Shown here piece after piece: positions 1 through 9,595 of a stretch of 64,000 nt of DNA. Both the position numbers and the translations under genes were made by a program. Origin of the DNA: Streptomyces katrae (lineage in GTDB: Bacteria > Actinomycetota > Actinomycetes > Streptomycetales > Streptomycetaceae); assembly GCF_000717655.1 (NCBI RefSeq), contig NZ_JNZY01000007.1, positions 62,001 through 126,000 on the forward strand, given 5' to 3'. The notes below the pieces were generated by a model, which searched no databases, was not told where the DNA came from, and saw only the letters and a program-made list of their open reading frames with translations. Position 1 is the first letter of the stretch; the number at the start of each line of letters is the position of its first letter.

Positions 1-710
1 CCGTCAAGGACAAGGCCGTGCGTCAGGCCCTCGCCGCCGCCGTCGACCGCAACGCGATCATCGACAAGGTGTACGGCAAGTCGGCGCAGCCCCTGTACTC
101 GCTGGTCCCCACCACCCTGACGGGCCACGTCAACTCCTTCTTCAACAAGTACGGCGAGGCCAACACCGCGAAGGCCGCCGACCTGCTGAAGAACGCCGGG
201 ATCAAGACCCCGGTCAAGCTGACGCTGAACTACACCAAGGACCACTACGGCGACGGCACGGCCACCGAGTTCGAGACCCTCAAGAACCAGCTGAACTCCA
301 CCCAGCTGTTCGACGTCACCGTCCAGGGCTCCGACTGGTCCGACTTCCGCCCCGCGCAGAAGAAGGGCGACTACGCCGCCTACGGGCTCGGCTGGTTCCC
401 CGACTACCCCGACGCCGACAACTTCCTCGCTCCCTTCCTGGAGCAGGACAACTTCCTGGGCACGCCGTACGCCAACGCCGCGGTGCGCACCAAGCTCATC
501 CCCGAATCCCGGCGCGCCGTCGACCGCGACGTCGCCGTCCCCGCGATCACGGAGATGCAGGACATCGTCGCCGAGGACGTGCCCGTCCTGCCGCTGTGGC
601 AGGGCAAGCAGTACGTCGCCGCACGCGACGGGATCACCGGAGTGGAGTGGTCGGTCAACGCCATCTCCGACCTCCAGCTGTGGGAACTCGGCCGCGGTGT
701 CAGCGGCTGA
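1..710 (+). CDS. ABC transporter substrate-binding protein, family 5 (C-terminal part)
   Basis: The reading frame is open at the left edge, so only the last 236 codons or so are visible. The product is the C-terminal lobe of a peptide/nickel-type (SBP family 5) binding protein, which captures oligopeptides outside the membrane for an ABC importer. Typical landmarks are an early VRQALAAAVDR segment, GWFPDYPDADNF and, near the end, VPVLPLWQGKQY. The protein encoded next on the same strand has the same landmarks in the same order, so the two are tandem paralogues. The N-terminus and signal sequence lie outside the window. No permease or ATPase genes are visible here. Confidence 0.9.
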   Translation, partial: VKDKAVRQALAAAVDRNAIIDKVYGKSAQPLYSLVPTTLTGHVNSFFNKYGEANTAKAADLLKNAGIKTPVKLTLNYTKDHYGDGTATEFETLKNQLNSTQLFDVTVQGSDWSDFRPAQKKGDYAAYGLGWFPDYPDADNFLAPFLEQDNFLGTPYANAAVRTKLIPESRRAVDRDVAVPAITEMQDIVAEDVPVLPLWQGKQYVAARDGITGVEWSVNAISDLQLWELGRGVSG

Positions 711-740
711 GACCGGCAGCAACCGGCAGCAACCGGCGGC
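711..740. repeat. 10-bp tandem repeat, three copies
   Basis: Immediately after the stop of the first binding protein the unit AACCGGCAGC occurs three times with one mismatch in the first and one in the third copy. It fills most of the gap to the next gene. It has no obvious hairpin and no known function. Confidence 0.7.
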
Positions 741-791
741 GGGTGTCGCAGGCCGGCGCAACGAAACAGTGAGACTGTGAAGGACGTTCGC

Positions 792-2375
792 GTGAATCGA
801 CGTAACCAGTGGTTGGCGGCCCCGCTCGGCGCAGCCACCGCCGCCGCGCTGCTCAGCGGTTGCGGCTCGACCGACAGCCCCACCGCCGGCGGCGGCAAGG
901 GCGTGGTCATGGGGATATCCGACAAGGTGAAGTCCACCGACCCCGCATCCGGTTACGACCCGGGGTCCTGGCTGCTCTTCAACAACGTCTTCCAGTCCCT
1001 GCTGAGCTTCCCCAAGGGCGGCACCACTCCCGAACCCGACGCCGCCCAGGCCTGCAACTTCGAAGGCGGCGACAGCAAGCTCTACAAGTGCACCCTGCGC
1101 ACCGGCCTCAAGTTCAGCAACGGCCACGCCCTCACCTCGAAGGACGTCAAGTTCTCCTTCGAGCGCACGCTGAAGATCAACGACGCCAACGGCCCCTCCG
1201 TGATGCTGTCGTCGATCGCCGGCATCGACACCCCCGACGAGAAGACCGTCGTCTTCCGCCTCAAGACGTCCGACGCGACCTTCCCCAGCAAGATCGCATC
1301 GGGCGCGGGCTCCATCGTCGACCACAGCGAGTACCCGGCCGACAAGCTCCGCACTGACGGCAAGGCCATCGGCTCCGGCGTCTACAAGCTGGACTCGATG
1401 AACGAGAAGAGCGCCAGCTTCTCCGTCAACGACTCCTACAGCGGCAAGGCCAAGGCCAAGAACACCGGCGTCACCCTCAAGTTCTTCAACGAGGACCAGG
1501 CCGCCCTCAAGCGGGTCCTGGAAAGCGGCGAGGTCGACTTCGCCTTCCGCGGCCTCGCCGCCAAGGACATCGCCAGCCTCTCCTCCACCAAGACCGGGGA
1601 CCACAAGGTCGAGGTCGTCCAGGGCACCGGCGCCGAAGTCGAGCACCTCGTCTTCAACATGAACGACCCGGTCGCCGGAAAGCTCCCCATCCGCAAGGCC
1701 ATCGCCTACCTCGTCGACCGCGAAGCGCTCGTCAAGGACGTCTACGACGGCACCGCGACCTCGCTCTACTCGATCGTCCCGGCCGGCATCGGCTCTCACA
1801 ACACCGCCTTCTTCGACCGCTACGGCGGCAGCCCGCAGCCCAAGAAGGCCGAAGCCGTCCTGCGCGCCGCCGGCATCAAGGACAAGGTGAAGATCACCCT
1901 GTACTCGACGCCCACCCGCTACGGCCCGTCCACGGACCAGGAATTCCAGCTCATCGCCAAGCAGCTCAACGACAGCGGACTCTTCGAGGCCGACGTCAAG
2001 TCCGTCGAGTTCGGGCAGTACGAGAAGGACATCCAGGACGGCAAGTACGGCGTGTACGTCAAGGGCTGGGTCCCCGACTACCCGGACGCCGACAACTTCA
2101 CGCAGCCGTTCTTCGGCCCGGACAACGTGCTGCACAACAACTACGACAACAAGGAGATCACCGGGACCATCATCCCGTCGACCTCCACGAAGTCCGACCG
2201 CACCGCGGCCACCGTCGACTACAACCGCCTCCAGGACATCGTCGCCGACGAGATCCCGATCCTCCCGCTCTGGCAGGGCAAGCAGTACGCCGTCACCCGC
2301 CAGAACGTGACGGGCCTTCAGTGGTCGCTCGACGCCTCCACCGTCTTCCGCTTCTGGGAGATCAGCAAGGGCTGA
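792..2375 (+). CDS. ABC transporter substrate-binding lipoprotein, family 5
   Basis: A full-length oligopeptide-type solute-binding protein of 527 residues. A basic N-terminus and short hydrophobic stretch lead to the lipobox LLSGC, so it should be a lipid-anchored extracellular receptor feeding an ABC importer. The body shows the family 5 pattern, including GWVPDYPDADNF and IPILPLWQGKQY near the C-terminus. I prefer the GTG at 792 because GAAGGA lies 7 nt upstream; an in-frame GTG at 777 has no such site. It is a close paralogue of the upstream partial gene, which suggests tandem duplication with divergence of substrate. Its membrane partners are not adjacent, so it may use a shared permease encoded to the left. 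Confidence 0.92.
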   Translation: MNRRNQWLAAPLGAATAAALLSGCGSTDSPTAGGGKGVVMGISDKVKSTDPASGYDPGSWLLFNNVFQSLLSFPKGGTTPEPDAAQACNFEGGDSKLYKCTLRTGLKFSNGHALTSKDVKFSFERTLKINDANGPSVMLSSIAGIDTPDEKTVVFRLKTSDATFPSKIASGAGSIVDHSEYPADKLRTDGKAIGSGVYKLDSMNEKSASFSVNDSYSGKAKAKNTGVTLKFFNEDQAALKRVLESGEVDFAFRGLAAKDIASLSSTKTGDHKVEVVQGTGAEVEHLVFNMNDPVAGKLPIRKAIAYLVDREALVKDVYDGTATSLYSIVPAGIGSHNTAFFDRYGGSPQPKKAEAVLRAAGIKDKVKITLYSTPTRYGPSTDQEFQLIAKQLNDSGLFEADVKSVEFGQYEKDIQDGKYGVYVKGWVPDYPDADNFTQPFFGPDNVLHNNYDNKEITGTIIPSTSTKSDRTAATVDYNRLQDIVADEIPILPLWQGKQYAVTRQNVTGLQWSLDASTVFRFWEISKG

Positions 2376-2395
2376 CCCGTACCCGGTACGGCGAA

Positions 2396-2430
2396 GGGGC
2401 CGGCAGCCGCACGATGCGGCTGCCGGCCCC
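2396..2430. terminator. Bidirectional stem-loop terminator
   Basis: A perfect 16-bp stem (GGGGCCGGCAGCCGCA and its complement) with the 3-nt loop CGA lies between the converging ends of the binding-protein gene and the response-regulator gene. There is no U-tract, which is usual for Streptomyces terminators. Confidence 0.85.
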
Positions 2431-2470
2431 TCCGGCTGCTCCCGGCAGGCTCCGGCCCGCGCCCGGCGCG

Positions 2471-3145
2471 CTACTGTCCGGCGCCGGGGCGCACCAGACC
2501 GCTCTCGTACGCGTACACCGCCGCCTGGACCCGGTCGCGCAGGCCCAGCTTCGTCAGCACGTGCCCCACATGCGTCTTCACCGTCGTCTCGCTCACGAAC
2601 AGATCCGCCGCGATCTCCGCGTTCGACAGGCCCCGCGCCACCAGCTTCAGCACCTCGACCTCCCGCTCGGTCAGCGTCCCCAAGGTGTCCGGCACGCTGT
2701 CCTCGCCCGACGGCAGGTGGCCCGCGTACTTGTCCAGCAGCCGCCGCGTGATGCTCGGCGCCAGCATCGCCTCGCCGCCCGCCACCACCCGGATCGCCTG
2801 CACCAGCTCATTGGCCGGCGCATCCTTCAGCAGGAACCCGCTCGCCCCCGCCCGCAGCGCCTCCACCACGTACTCGTCCAGATCGAACGTGGTCAGCACG
2901 AGCACCTTCGCCGGACCGTCCCGGCCCGGACCGGTGATCTGCCGCGTCGCCTCCACCCCGTCCATCCGGGGCATCCGGATGTCCATCAGCACCACATCGG
3001 GCTGCAGCGCCCGCACCTGGTCCAGCGCCTGCAGACCGTCCCCGGCCTCCCCGACGACCGCCAGGTCCTGTTCGGCCTCCAGGATCATCCGGAAGCCGGT
3101 GCGCAGCAGCGGCTGGTCGTCGACCAGTAGGACGCGGATCGCCAC
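2471..3145 (-). CDS. NarL/LuxR-family response regulator (orphan)
   Basis: A two-component response regulator of 224 residues. The receiver domain (about 1-120) has the acidic pair D9-D10, phospho-acceptor D55 in LMDIRMPRMDG, T85 and K107. The C-terminal LuxR helix-turn-helix (about 155-215) contains LTEREVEVLKLVARGLSNAEIA. I set the start at the GTG at 3145, preceded by GAGG, because the receiver fold begins there; a longer frame to 3175 adds only unconserved residues. No sensor kinase gene is adjacent, so its partner is encoded elsewhere. It converges on the ABC binding protein, with a shared terminator between them. Confidence 0.93.
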   Translation of the reverse strand: MAIRVLLVDDQPLLRTGFRMILEAEQDLAVVGEAGDGLQALDQVRALQPDVVLMDIRMPRMDGVEATRQITGPGRDGPAKVLVLTTFDLDEYVVEALRAGASGFLLKDAPANELVQAIRVVAGGEAMLAPSITRRLLDKYAGHLPSGEDSVPDTLGTLTEREVEVLKLVARGLSNAEIAADLFVSETTVKTHVGHVLTKLGLRDRVQAAVYAYESGLVRPGAGQ

Positions 3146-3210
3146 AGGGTGTACCTCGTATTCGTACGGCGGCAACGACGGACGCCGCCCATTCTGCCCT
3201 GACCGGCCCG

Positions 3211-4119
3211 TCAGGATTCCTCGGGGCGGCCCGCCCCGGCCCCGCTCCCCGGCCTCGGGATGATCATCAGAGGATAGGCCGGGGGAGTCCCCCCGAACTC
3301 CGGGCAGACCGCCCGGTGATCACACCAGCCGCACAGCTTCGTCGGCCGCGGCCGCCAGTCACCCGTCTCCGTCGCCTCCTTGATCGCCTCCCACAGCGCC
3401 AGCAGCTTGCGCTCCACCCGCTCCAGATCCGCCATCACCGGGTCGTACGTCAGCACGTCCCCACTGCCCAGATACACCAGCTGCAGCCGCCGCGGCACCA
3501 CCTGCTTCAGCCGCCACACCACCAGCGCATAGAACTTCATCTGGAACAGCGCACCCTCGGCATACTCCGGCCGCGGAGCCTTGCCCGTCTTGTAGTCGAC
3601 GATCCGCACCTCGCCCGACGGAGCCACATCCACCCGGTCGATGATCCCGCGCAACCGCAGCCCCGACTCCAGCTCCGTCTCCACGAAGAACTCCCGCTCC
3701 ACCGGCTCCAGCCGCGTCGGGTCCTCCAGCGTGAACCACCGCTCCACCAGCGCCTCGGCCTCCGTCAGCCAGCGCGCCAGCCCCGCCCCCTCGTCCCCCT
3801 CCGGGAACAGCTCCACCAGCTCCGGCTTCGACTCGAGCAGGCGGTCCCACTGCCCCGGAACCAGCGCCTTCGCCCGCGGCGCCGTCCGCTCCACCGCCGG
3901 ATGATCGAACAACCGCTCCAGCACCGCATGCACCAGCGTGCCCCGCGTCGCCGCAGCACTCGGCTTCTCCGGCAGCTTGTCGATCACCCGGAACCGGTAC
4001 AGCAGCGGGCACTGCATGAAATCGCTCGCCCGCGAAGGGGAGAGCGAAGAAGGCGCCACAGCGCTCGGCGCTGCATCGGCATCGGCTGCGCCAGGAACCG
4101 GACCGGGGCTCGTCGTCAT
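3211..4119 (-). CDS. RecB/Cas4-like PD-(D/E)XK exonuclease with Fe-S cysteines
   Basis: A 302-residue nuclease of the PD-(D/E)XK superfamily. The catalytic region is seen in GIIDRVDV followed by VRIVDYKTGK, where the acidic residues and lysine bind metal. One cysteine near the N-terminus (MQCPLLYRF) and three near the C-terminus (LCGWCDHRAVC) match the four-cysteine 4Fe-4S staple of Cas4 and AddB nucleases. It is presumed to act on DNA ends in repair; no cas genes are nearby, so this is not a CRISPR adaptation gene. I start at the ATG at 4119; in-frame codons further upstream encode low-complexity sequence running into the divergent protease promoter region. Confidence 0.88.
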   Translation of the reverse strand: MTTSPGPVPGAADADAAPSAVAPSSLSPSRASDFMQCPLLYRFRVIDKLPEKPSAAATRGTLVHAVLERLFDHPAVERTAPRAKALVPGQWDRLLESKPELVELFPEGDEGAGLARWLTEAEALVERWFTLEDPTRLEPVEREFFVETELESGLRLRGIIDRVDVAPSGEVRIVDYKTGKAPRPEYAEGALFQMKFYALVVWRLKQVVPRRLQLVYLGSGDVLTYDPVMADLERVERKLLALWEAIKEATETGDWRPRPTKLCGWCDHRAVCPEFGGTPPAYPLMIIPRPGSGAGAGRPEES

Positions 4120-4306
4120 GGACAAAACCCTACGACCCGCCACCGACAGCGCGCGCATACCATCGACGCCGAGCCCCCTCGCACTGCATGATCGGAGCAT
4201 CACACCGCGCCACCACGCCCCCCGCCCCGCACCGACCGTGCACCTGAACCACACTGAAAGCACCGCCGGCCGCAACCCGCCGGACAGCACCGAACGAAGG
4301 ACACCC

Positions 4307-5506
4307 GTGGCAGACACCGACGAAACCGGCGAGCGCGCAACCAAGCGCCCCGGACCGGGCGGCGGCATCCTCATGGGCCGCCCCTTCGGCGTCCCCGTCT
4401 ACGTCTCGCCCAGCTGGTTCCTCGTCGCCGCCCTCATCACCTGGGTCTTCGGCGACCAGCTCGACCGCGTCCTGCCCGACCTCGGCCCCGCCCGCTACCT
4501 CGTCTCCCTCTTCTTCGCCGTCGCCTTCTACGCCTCCGTCCTCGTCCACGAACTCGCCCACACCGTCGCCGCCCTCCGCTTCAAACTCCCCGTGCGACGC
4601 ATCCAGCTCCAGTTCTTCGGCGGAGTCTCCGAGATCGAGAAGGAATCCGAGACCCCCGGACGCGAATTCGTCCTCGCCTTCGTCGGCCCCCTCCTCTCCC
4701 TCCTCCTCGCCGGCGCCTTCTACCTCGGCATGGAACGCGTCGACCCCGCCAGCGTCCCCGGCGTCCTGCTCGCCGGCCTGATGATCTCCAACCTGCTCGT
4801 CGCCGCGTTCAACCTGCTCCCCGGCCTCCCCCTCGACGGCGGCCGCATGCTCCGCGCCGTCATCTGGGGCATCACCGGCAAACCCATGACCGGCACCGTC
4901 GCCGCCGCCTGGGTCGGCCGCGCCCTCGCCGTCGCCGTCCTCCTCGGCCTCCCGATGATCACCCACACCGGCATCCTCGGCTCCGGCACCGACGACATCG
5001 GCGGCATGAACACCGTCATGGACGCCCTGCTCGCCGCGATCCTCGCCGCCATCATCTGGACCGGCGCCGGAAACAGCCTGCGCATGGCCCGCCTGCGCGA
5101 ACACCTCCCCGAACTCCGCGCCCGCACCCTCACCCGCCGCGCCGTCCCCGTCGAGAACACCACCCCCCTCTCCGAAGCCCTGCGCCGCGCCAACACCCAC
5201 GGCGCCCGCGCCATAGTCATCGTCGACGGCCACGGCAACCCCCTCTCCATCGTCCGCGAAACCGCCATCGCCTCCGTCCCCGAACACCGCCGCCCCTGGG
5301 TCGACGTCAGCACCCTCGCGCAAGAGCTCACCGACGGAATGAAGGTTTCAGCGGACCTCGCCGGCGAAGAACTCCTCGACCACCTCCGCGCCACCCCCGC
5401 CACCGAATACCTCGTCCTCGAACCCGGCGGCGAGATCTACGGCGTCCTGTCCACCCTCGACGTCGAGAAGGCCTTCGTGAAGGCCATGGCGCGGCCCCAG
5501 TCCTGA
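4307..5506 (+). CDS. Site-2 protease family (M50) metalloprotease with CBS region
   Basis: An integral membrane zinc protease of 399 residues. The zinc motif HELAH lies in the second or third membrane segment and the partner motif LPGLPLDGGRML supplies the third ligand. At least five hydrophobic segments precede a cytosolic C-terminal region (about 275-395) resembling paired CBS domains, which often sense nucleotides. Family members cut transmembrane proteins such as anti-sigma factors; the target here is unknown. The GTG at 4307 follows AAGGA at 4297-4301; the frame is open far upstream but into the divergent nuclease gene. Next to trmI, it is part of a conserved actinobacterial neighbourhood beside the proteasome genes. 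Confidence 0.9.
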   Translation: MADTDETGERATKRPGPGGGILMGRPFGVPVYVSPSWFLVAALITWVFGDQLDRVLPDLGPARYLVSLFFAVAFYASVLVHELAHTVAALRFKLPVRRIQLQFFGGVSEIEKESETPGREFVLAFVGPLLSLLLAGAFYLGMERVDPASVPGVLLAGLMISNLLVAAFNLLPGLPLDGGRMLRAVIWGITGKPMTGTVAAAWVGRALAVAVLLGLPMITHTGILGSGTDDIGGMNTVMDALLAAILAAIIWTGAGNSLRMARLREHLPELRARTLTRRAVPVENTTPLSEALRRANTHGARAIVIVDGHGNPLSIVRETAIASVPEHRRPWVDVSTLAQELTDGMKVSADLAGEELLDHLRATPATEYLVLEPGGEIYGVLSTLDVEKAFVKAMARPQS

Positions 5507-5524
5507 AGCCAATACACTGGTCAC

Positions 5525-6421
5525 ATGTCCGAACCGACCGGTGCCGCCCGCCGACGCGGGCCCTTCGAGGTCGGGGACCAGGTTCAGCTCACCGACCCCA
5601 AGGGCCGCCACTACACGTTCACGCTCGAAGCAGGGAAGAATTTCCACACCCACAAGGGTTCCTTCCCCCACGACGAGCTGATCGGTGCTCCCGAGGGCAG
5701 TGTTGTCCGTACCACGGGGAACGTCGCGTACCTCGCGCTGCGCCCCCTGCTCCCCGACTATGTCCTGTCCATGCCCCGCGGTGCCGCCGTGGTCTACCCC
5801 AAGGACGCAGGCCAGATCCTGGCCTTCGCCGACATCTTCCCCGGCGCCCGCGTCGTGGAAGCAGGCGTCGGCTCCGGCTCCCTGAGCAGCTTCCTGCTGC
5901 GCGCCATCGGCGACCAGGGCATGCTCCACAGCTACGAGCGCCGCGCGGACTTCGCCGAGATCGCCACCGCCAACGTCGAGCGCTACTTCGGCGGCCCCCA
6001 CCCCGCGTGGCAGCTGACCGTCGGCGACCTCCAGGACAACCTGTCCGACACCGACGTCGACCGCGTGATCCTCGACATGCTCGCCCCCTGGGAATGCCTG
6101 GAGGCCGTCTCCAAGGCCCTCGTCCCTGGCGGCATCCTCTGCTGCTACGTGGCCACCACCACCCAGCTGTCCAAGACCGTCGAGTCCATCCGCGAGATCG
6201 GCTGCTTCGCCGAACCGCAGCCCTGGGAATCGATGATCCGCAACTGGCACGTCGAAGGCCTCGCCGTCCGCCCGGACCACCGGATGATCGGACACACCGG
6301 CTTCCTCGTCACCGCCCGCCGCCTCGCAGACGGCGTCGAGCCCCCCATGCGCCGCCGCCGCCCCGCCAAGGGCGCGTACGGCGAGGACTACGACGGCCCC
6401 GGCAGCGACCGCTCCGCCTAG
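5525..6421 (+). CDS. trmI: tRNA (adenine-N1-)-methyltransferase (m1A58)
   Basis: A 298-residue SAM-dependent methyltransferase that modifies A58 in the T-loop of tRNA, normally as a homotetramer. The N-terminal beta domain is followed by the Rossmann core with SAM-binding VVEAGVGSGSLSSFLL (about residues 110-125) and VDRVILDMLAPWE downstream. The C-terminal tail is basic and proline-rich. It begins 18 nt after the site-2 protease, suggesting one transcript. In actinobacteria this gene typically lies just upstream of the arc-dop-pup genes, as here. A very strong hairpin closes the unit at its 3' end. Confidence 0.95.
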   Translation: MSEPTGAARRRGPFEVGDQVQLTDPKGRHYTFTLEAGKNFHTHKGSFPHDELIGAPEGSVVRTTGNVAYLALRPLLPDYVLSMPRGAAVVYPKDAGQILAFADIFPGARVVEAGVGSGSLSSFLLRAIGDQGMLHSYERRADFAEIATANVERYFGGPHPAWQLTVGDLQDNLSDTDVDRVILDMLAPWECLEAVSKALVPGGILCCYVATTTQLSKTVESIREIGCFAEPQPWESMIRNWHVEGLAVRPDHRMIGHTGFLVTARRLADGVEPPMRRRRPAKGAYGEDYDGPGSDRSA

Positions 6422-6461
6422 ACACCGGCGAACGGGGCCGCCCGGCCTCCCAGCCAACACC

Positions 6462-6517
6462 AAGGCGCTGTGGTGCAGTTCCCCGAACGATCCGGGAACT
6501 GCACCACAGCGCCTTTT
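6462..6517. terminator. 22-bp stem-loop terminator after trmI
   Basis: A perfect 22-bp inverted repeat (arms 6462-6483 and 6494-6515) with a 10-nt loop, ending in TTTT. The left arm begins AAGGCGCTGTGG. It is unusually long and perfect for a terminator, and it isolates trmI from the following genes. Confidence 0.85.
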
Positions 6518-6625
6518 CGTTGTCTCCACACCGGCCCAGCCGACGCGGACCCGCCCGTTCCACCCCCGTGTGAGGTGTGGCACGATGCTGGCTCCCCGTC
6601 ACCGTTCGCACAGGAGACACCCCGC

Positions 6626-7228
6626 GTGCCGCACCGCCCCTCCGAGCTGACGCCGACACTGGAAACCCTCGCGCACAACGGCGCCGGGCCCCTCCACTGG
6701 CTCGCCACGGCCACCGCCATGGCCGCCGTCGTGGCCGCCGCGGGACTCGTCCAGCCCGACGCGGCCGCCACCGGCCACTCCACGGCCCCCGCAAAGGGCC
6801 CCCAGGCCTCCCAGGCCGCCGCCCCCGACCCGGCCCGGGTCAGCTACCCCCTCGACTGCAAGGGCCTCCCCGTGGCCGTCACGGCCACCGCCCAAGGCGA
6901 CCTCGACGGCGACGGCCGCCCCGAAACCGTCGCCGCAGTCCGCTGCGACGCCGGCTCCGGCACCCCGCCCCACGCGGTCTACGTACTCACCCAGGACGAC
7001 ACCCCCGGCGCCGCACCCAGGGTGGTCGCCACCCTCCTCGAAGCCGGAAAACGGCAGACCGCCACCGACCTCACCATCCGCGACGGGGTCGTGACCGCCA
7101 GTCTCCTCGGCTACTCCTCACCCGAGGTACCGCGCTACAGCCCAGACGTGAAGCAGCTCGCCAAGTGGCGCTGGAGCGGCGGAAAATTCCGCCAGGAGCT
7201 GACGAACTCAGACGCCAGGAGTGTTTGA
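6626..7228 (+). CDS. Secreted or membrane-anchored hypothetical protein
   Basis: A 200-residue protein of no family I can name. A hydrophobic helix at about 33-50 follows a short hydrophilic N-terminus, consistent with an uncleaved anchor or signal peptide. A proline/alanine-rich linker leads to a compact domain containing GDLDGDGRPETVAAVRC, which resembles the calcium-binding loop of FG-GAP/VCBS repeats. Only one such loop is visible. AGGAG at 6612-6616 precedes the GTG start. The gene ends 4 nt from the stop of the convergent ferredoxin gene, with no terminator between them. Confidence 0.75.
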   Translation: MPHRPSELTPTLETLAHNGAGPLHWLATATAMAAVVAAAGLVQPDAAATGHSTAPAKGPQASQAAAPDPARVSYPLDCKGLPVAVTATAQGDLDGDGRPETVAAVRCDAGSGTPPHAVYVLTQDDTPGAAPRVVATLLEAGKRQTATDLTIRDGVVTASLLGYSSPEVPRYSPDVKQLAKWRWSGGKFRQELTNSDARSV

Positions 7229-7232
7229 ACCG

Positions 7233-7553
7233 TCACTCCGCGTCCGGGCCGTACACCTCGACCCTGTCCGAAACTCGCCTCACATGGATGCAGTCACCCG
7301 GGCACTCCTTCGCCGAGTCCACCACGTCCTGCAGCAGCGTCAAAGGAACCGGAGTGGTCGCCCCCGCCTCCACCAGCAGCTCGTCCTCCGGGCTCTTCAC
7401 ATACGCCAGACCATCGATGTCCAGCTCGAACACCTCCGGCGCGTACTGGACGCAGATCCCGTCACCGGTGCAGAGGTCCTGGTCGATCCAGACCTCCAGC
7501 GGCTCGCCGGCCTGCCCGCCGCCGCCCGCGGAAGCCTCCTGCTGCACGGTCAT
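7233..7553 (-). CDS. Small ferredoxin, 3Fe-4S/4Fe-4S single-cluster type
   Basis: A 106-residue electron carrier. The cluster ligands are C28 and C34 in LCTGDGIC, with further cysteines in ECPGDCIHV near the C-terminus, a pattern typical of actinobacterial single-cluster ferredoxins that serve P450s or reductases. A glycine-rich N-terminal leader of about 17 residues precedes the fold. It is divergent from arc across 265 bp. Small ferredoxin genes commonly sit next to arc in actinobacteria, but I know of no proven role in pupylation. Confidence 0.9.
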   Translation of the reverse strand: MTVQQEASAGGGGQAGEPLEVWIDQDLCTGDGICVQYAPEVFELDIDGLAYVKSPEDELLVEAGATTPVPLTLLQDVVDSAKECPGDCIHVRRVSDRVEVYGPDAE

Positions 7554-7818
7554 ATCTCCTGCCGTTCCCTGCGCTCAGTGATCCGTTTCCGCCACCAGCC
7601 CGCGGCAAGTCGCGCGAGCCCTGACGGGTGTTGAACAGTTCGACCTTACAACCGGCCGCTTTCCGATGTTGATGGGTGGGTATTTCCTTGGCGTGAGGGA
7701 GTACGCAAGGGTGAAGATCGGACACACCCCTACCGTCTTTGTGATCTAGGGGTTTCAATCACCACCAGCCCAGGTAGGGTCAGGAAGCGTCCAGCTCCCC
7801 TTGGAGGAGGTGAGGACC

Positions 7819-9585
7819 GTGGCAGCCCACGACGACGACAACAACCGCGGCATCCGGCCGGGGCGAGGGTCTGAGGACCCCGCCGGCCAGGTTGCCTATC
7901 TCGAGCAGGAAATCGCCGTCCTGCGACGTAAGCTCGCCGACTCTCCGCGGCACACGAGGATTCTCGAAGAGCGGATCGTCGAGCTCCAGACAAACCTGGC
8001 CGGCGTCTCCGCACAAAACGAGCGACTGGCAAATACGCTCCGTGAGGCCCGCGACCAGATCGTCGCACTCAAGGAGGAAGTCGACCGGCTCGCGCAGCCG
8101 CCGGCCGGCTTCGGTGTCTTCCTTCAGGCGAACGAAGACGGCACCGTCGACATCTTCACCGGCGGCCGAAAGCTCCGCGTGAACGTCAGCCCCAGCGTCG
8201 AACCGGAAGACCTCCGGCGCGGCCAGGAGGTCATGCTCAACGAAGCCCTCAACGTGGTCGAAGCCATGGAGTTCGAACGGGCCGGGGACATCGTCACCCT
8301 CAAGGAGATCCTCGAGGACGGCGAGCGCGCCCTGGTGGTCGGGCACACCGACGAGGAAAGGGTGGTGAGGCTCGCCGAGCCGCTCCTGGACATCACCATC
8401 CGCCCCGGCGACGCCCTCCTGCTCGAACCCCGCTCCGGCTACGTCTACGAGGTCGTCCCCAAGAGCGAGGTCGAAGAACTCGTCCTCGAAGAGGTCCCCG
8501 ACATCGACTACAGCAAGATCGGCGGCCTGGGCGACCAGATCGAGCTGATCCGCGACGCGGTCGAGCTCCCGTACCTCTACCCCGACCTGTTCAAAGAGCA
8601 CGAACTGCGGCCCCCCAAGGGCATCCTGCTCTACGGCCCCCCCGGCTGCGGCAAGACGCTCATCGCCAAGGCCGTGGCCAACTCCCTTGCCAAGAAGGTC
8701 GCCGAGGTGACCGGCCAGCCCGCCGGGAAGTCCTACTTCCTGAACATCAAGGGCCCCGAACTCCTCAACAAGTACGTCGGCGAGACCGAGCGGCACATCC
8801 GCCTCGTCTTCCAGCGTGCCCGCGAGAAGGCCAGCGAGGGCACCCCCGTCATCGTCTTCTTCGACGAGATGGAATCCCTCTTCCGCACCCGCGGATCCGG
8901 AGTCAGCTCGGACGTCGAGAACACCATCGTCCCCCAGCTGCTCGCCGAGATCGACGGCGTGGAAGGCCTGGAGAACGTCATCGTCATCGGCGCCTCCAAC
9001 CGCGAGGACATGATCGACCCGGCCATCCTGCGCCCCGGCCGGCTCGACGTGAAGATCAAGATCGAGCGCCCCGACGCCGAAGCGGCCCGGGACATCTTCG
9101 CCAAGTACCTCAAGGCCTCGCTGCCGCTCCACAGCGACGACCTCTCCGAGCACTCCGGCTCGCCCGAGGTCGCCGTCCACAGCATGATCCAGACCGTCGT
9201 CGAGCAGATGTACGCCGAAACCGAGGAGAACCGCTTCCTCGAGGTCACGTACGCCAACGGCGACAAGGAAGTCCTCTACTTCAAGGACTTCAACTCCGGC
9301 GCCATGATCCAGAACATCGTGGACCGTGCGAAGAAGATGGCCATCAAGGCCTTCCTCGAGCACAACCAGAAGGGCCTTCGCGTCGCCCACCTCCTCCAGG
9401 CTTGCGTGGACGAGTTCAAGGAGAACGAAGACCTGCCCAACACCACCAACCCGGACGACTGGGCCCGGATCTCCGGAAAGAAGGGCGAGCGGATCGTCTT
9501 CATCCGCACCCTCGTCACCGGAAAGCAGGGCGCGGACACCGGACGCTCCATCGACACGGTGGCAAACACCGGTCAGTACCTCTGA
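7819..9585 (+). CDS. arc: Proteasome-associated AAA+ ATPase ARC (Mpa)
   Basis: The hexameric unfoldase that captures pupylated proteins through its N-terminal coiled coil and threads them into the 20S core. Visible domains in the 588 residues are a coiled coil (about 18-75), tandem OB folds (to about 230), and the AAA module with Walker A GPPGCGKT (about 272-279), Walker [10 protein letters not shown] and the second-region motif [17 protein letters not shown]. The C-terminus is GQYL, whose penultimate Tyr is the conserved proteasome-docking motif. The GTG at 7819 follows a purine-rich GGAGG/GAGGA stretch; an in-frame TTG at 7801 is the less likely start. Confidence 0.97.
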   Translation: MAAHDDDNNRGIRPGRGSEDPAGQVAYLEQEIAVLRRKLADSPRHTRILEERIVELQTNLAGVSAQNERLANTLREARDQIVALKEEVDRLAQPPAGFGVFLQANEDGTVDIFTGGRKLRVNVSPSVEPEDLRRGQEVMLNEALNVVEAMEFERAGDIVTLKEILEDGERALVVGHTDEERVVRLAEPLLDITIRPGDALLLEPRSGYVYEVVPKSEVEELVLEEVPDIDYSKIGGLGDQIELIRDAVELPYLYPDLFKEHELRPPKGILLYGPPGCGKTLIAKAVANSLAKKVAEVTGQPAGKSYFLNIKGPELLNKYVGETERHIRLVFQRAREKASEGTPVIVFFDEMESLFRTRGSGVSSDVENTIVPQLLAEIDGVEGLENVIVIGASNREDMIDPAILRPGRLDVKIKIERPDAEAARDIFAKYLKASLPLHSDDLSEHSGSPEVAVHSMIQTVVEQMYAETEENRFLEVTYANGDKEVLYFKDFNSGAMIQNIVDRAKKMAIKAFLEHNQKGLRVAHLLQACVDEFKENEDLPNTTNPDDWARISGKKGERIVFIRTLVTGKQGADTGRSIDTVANTGQYL

Positions 9586-9595
9586 TCGAACAGGG

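Noticed and set aside
3211..4119. Cas4-like nuclease as part of a CRISPR system
   Set aside because: No repeats or other cas genes exist in the window; neighbours are housekeeping genes.
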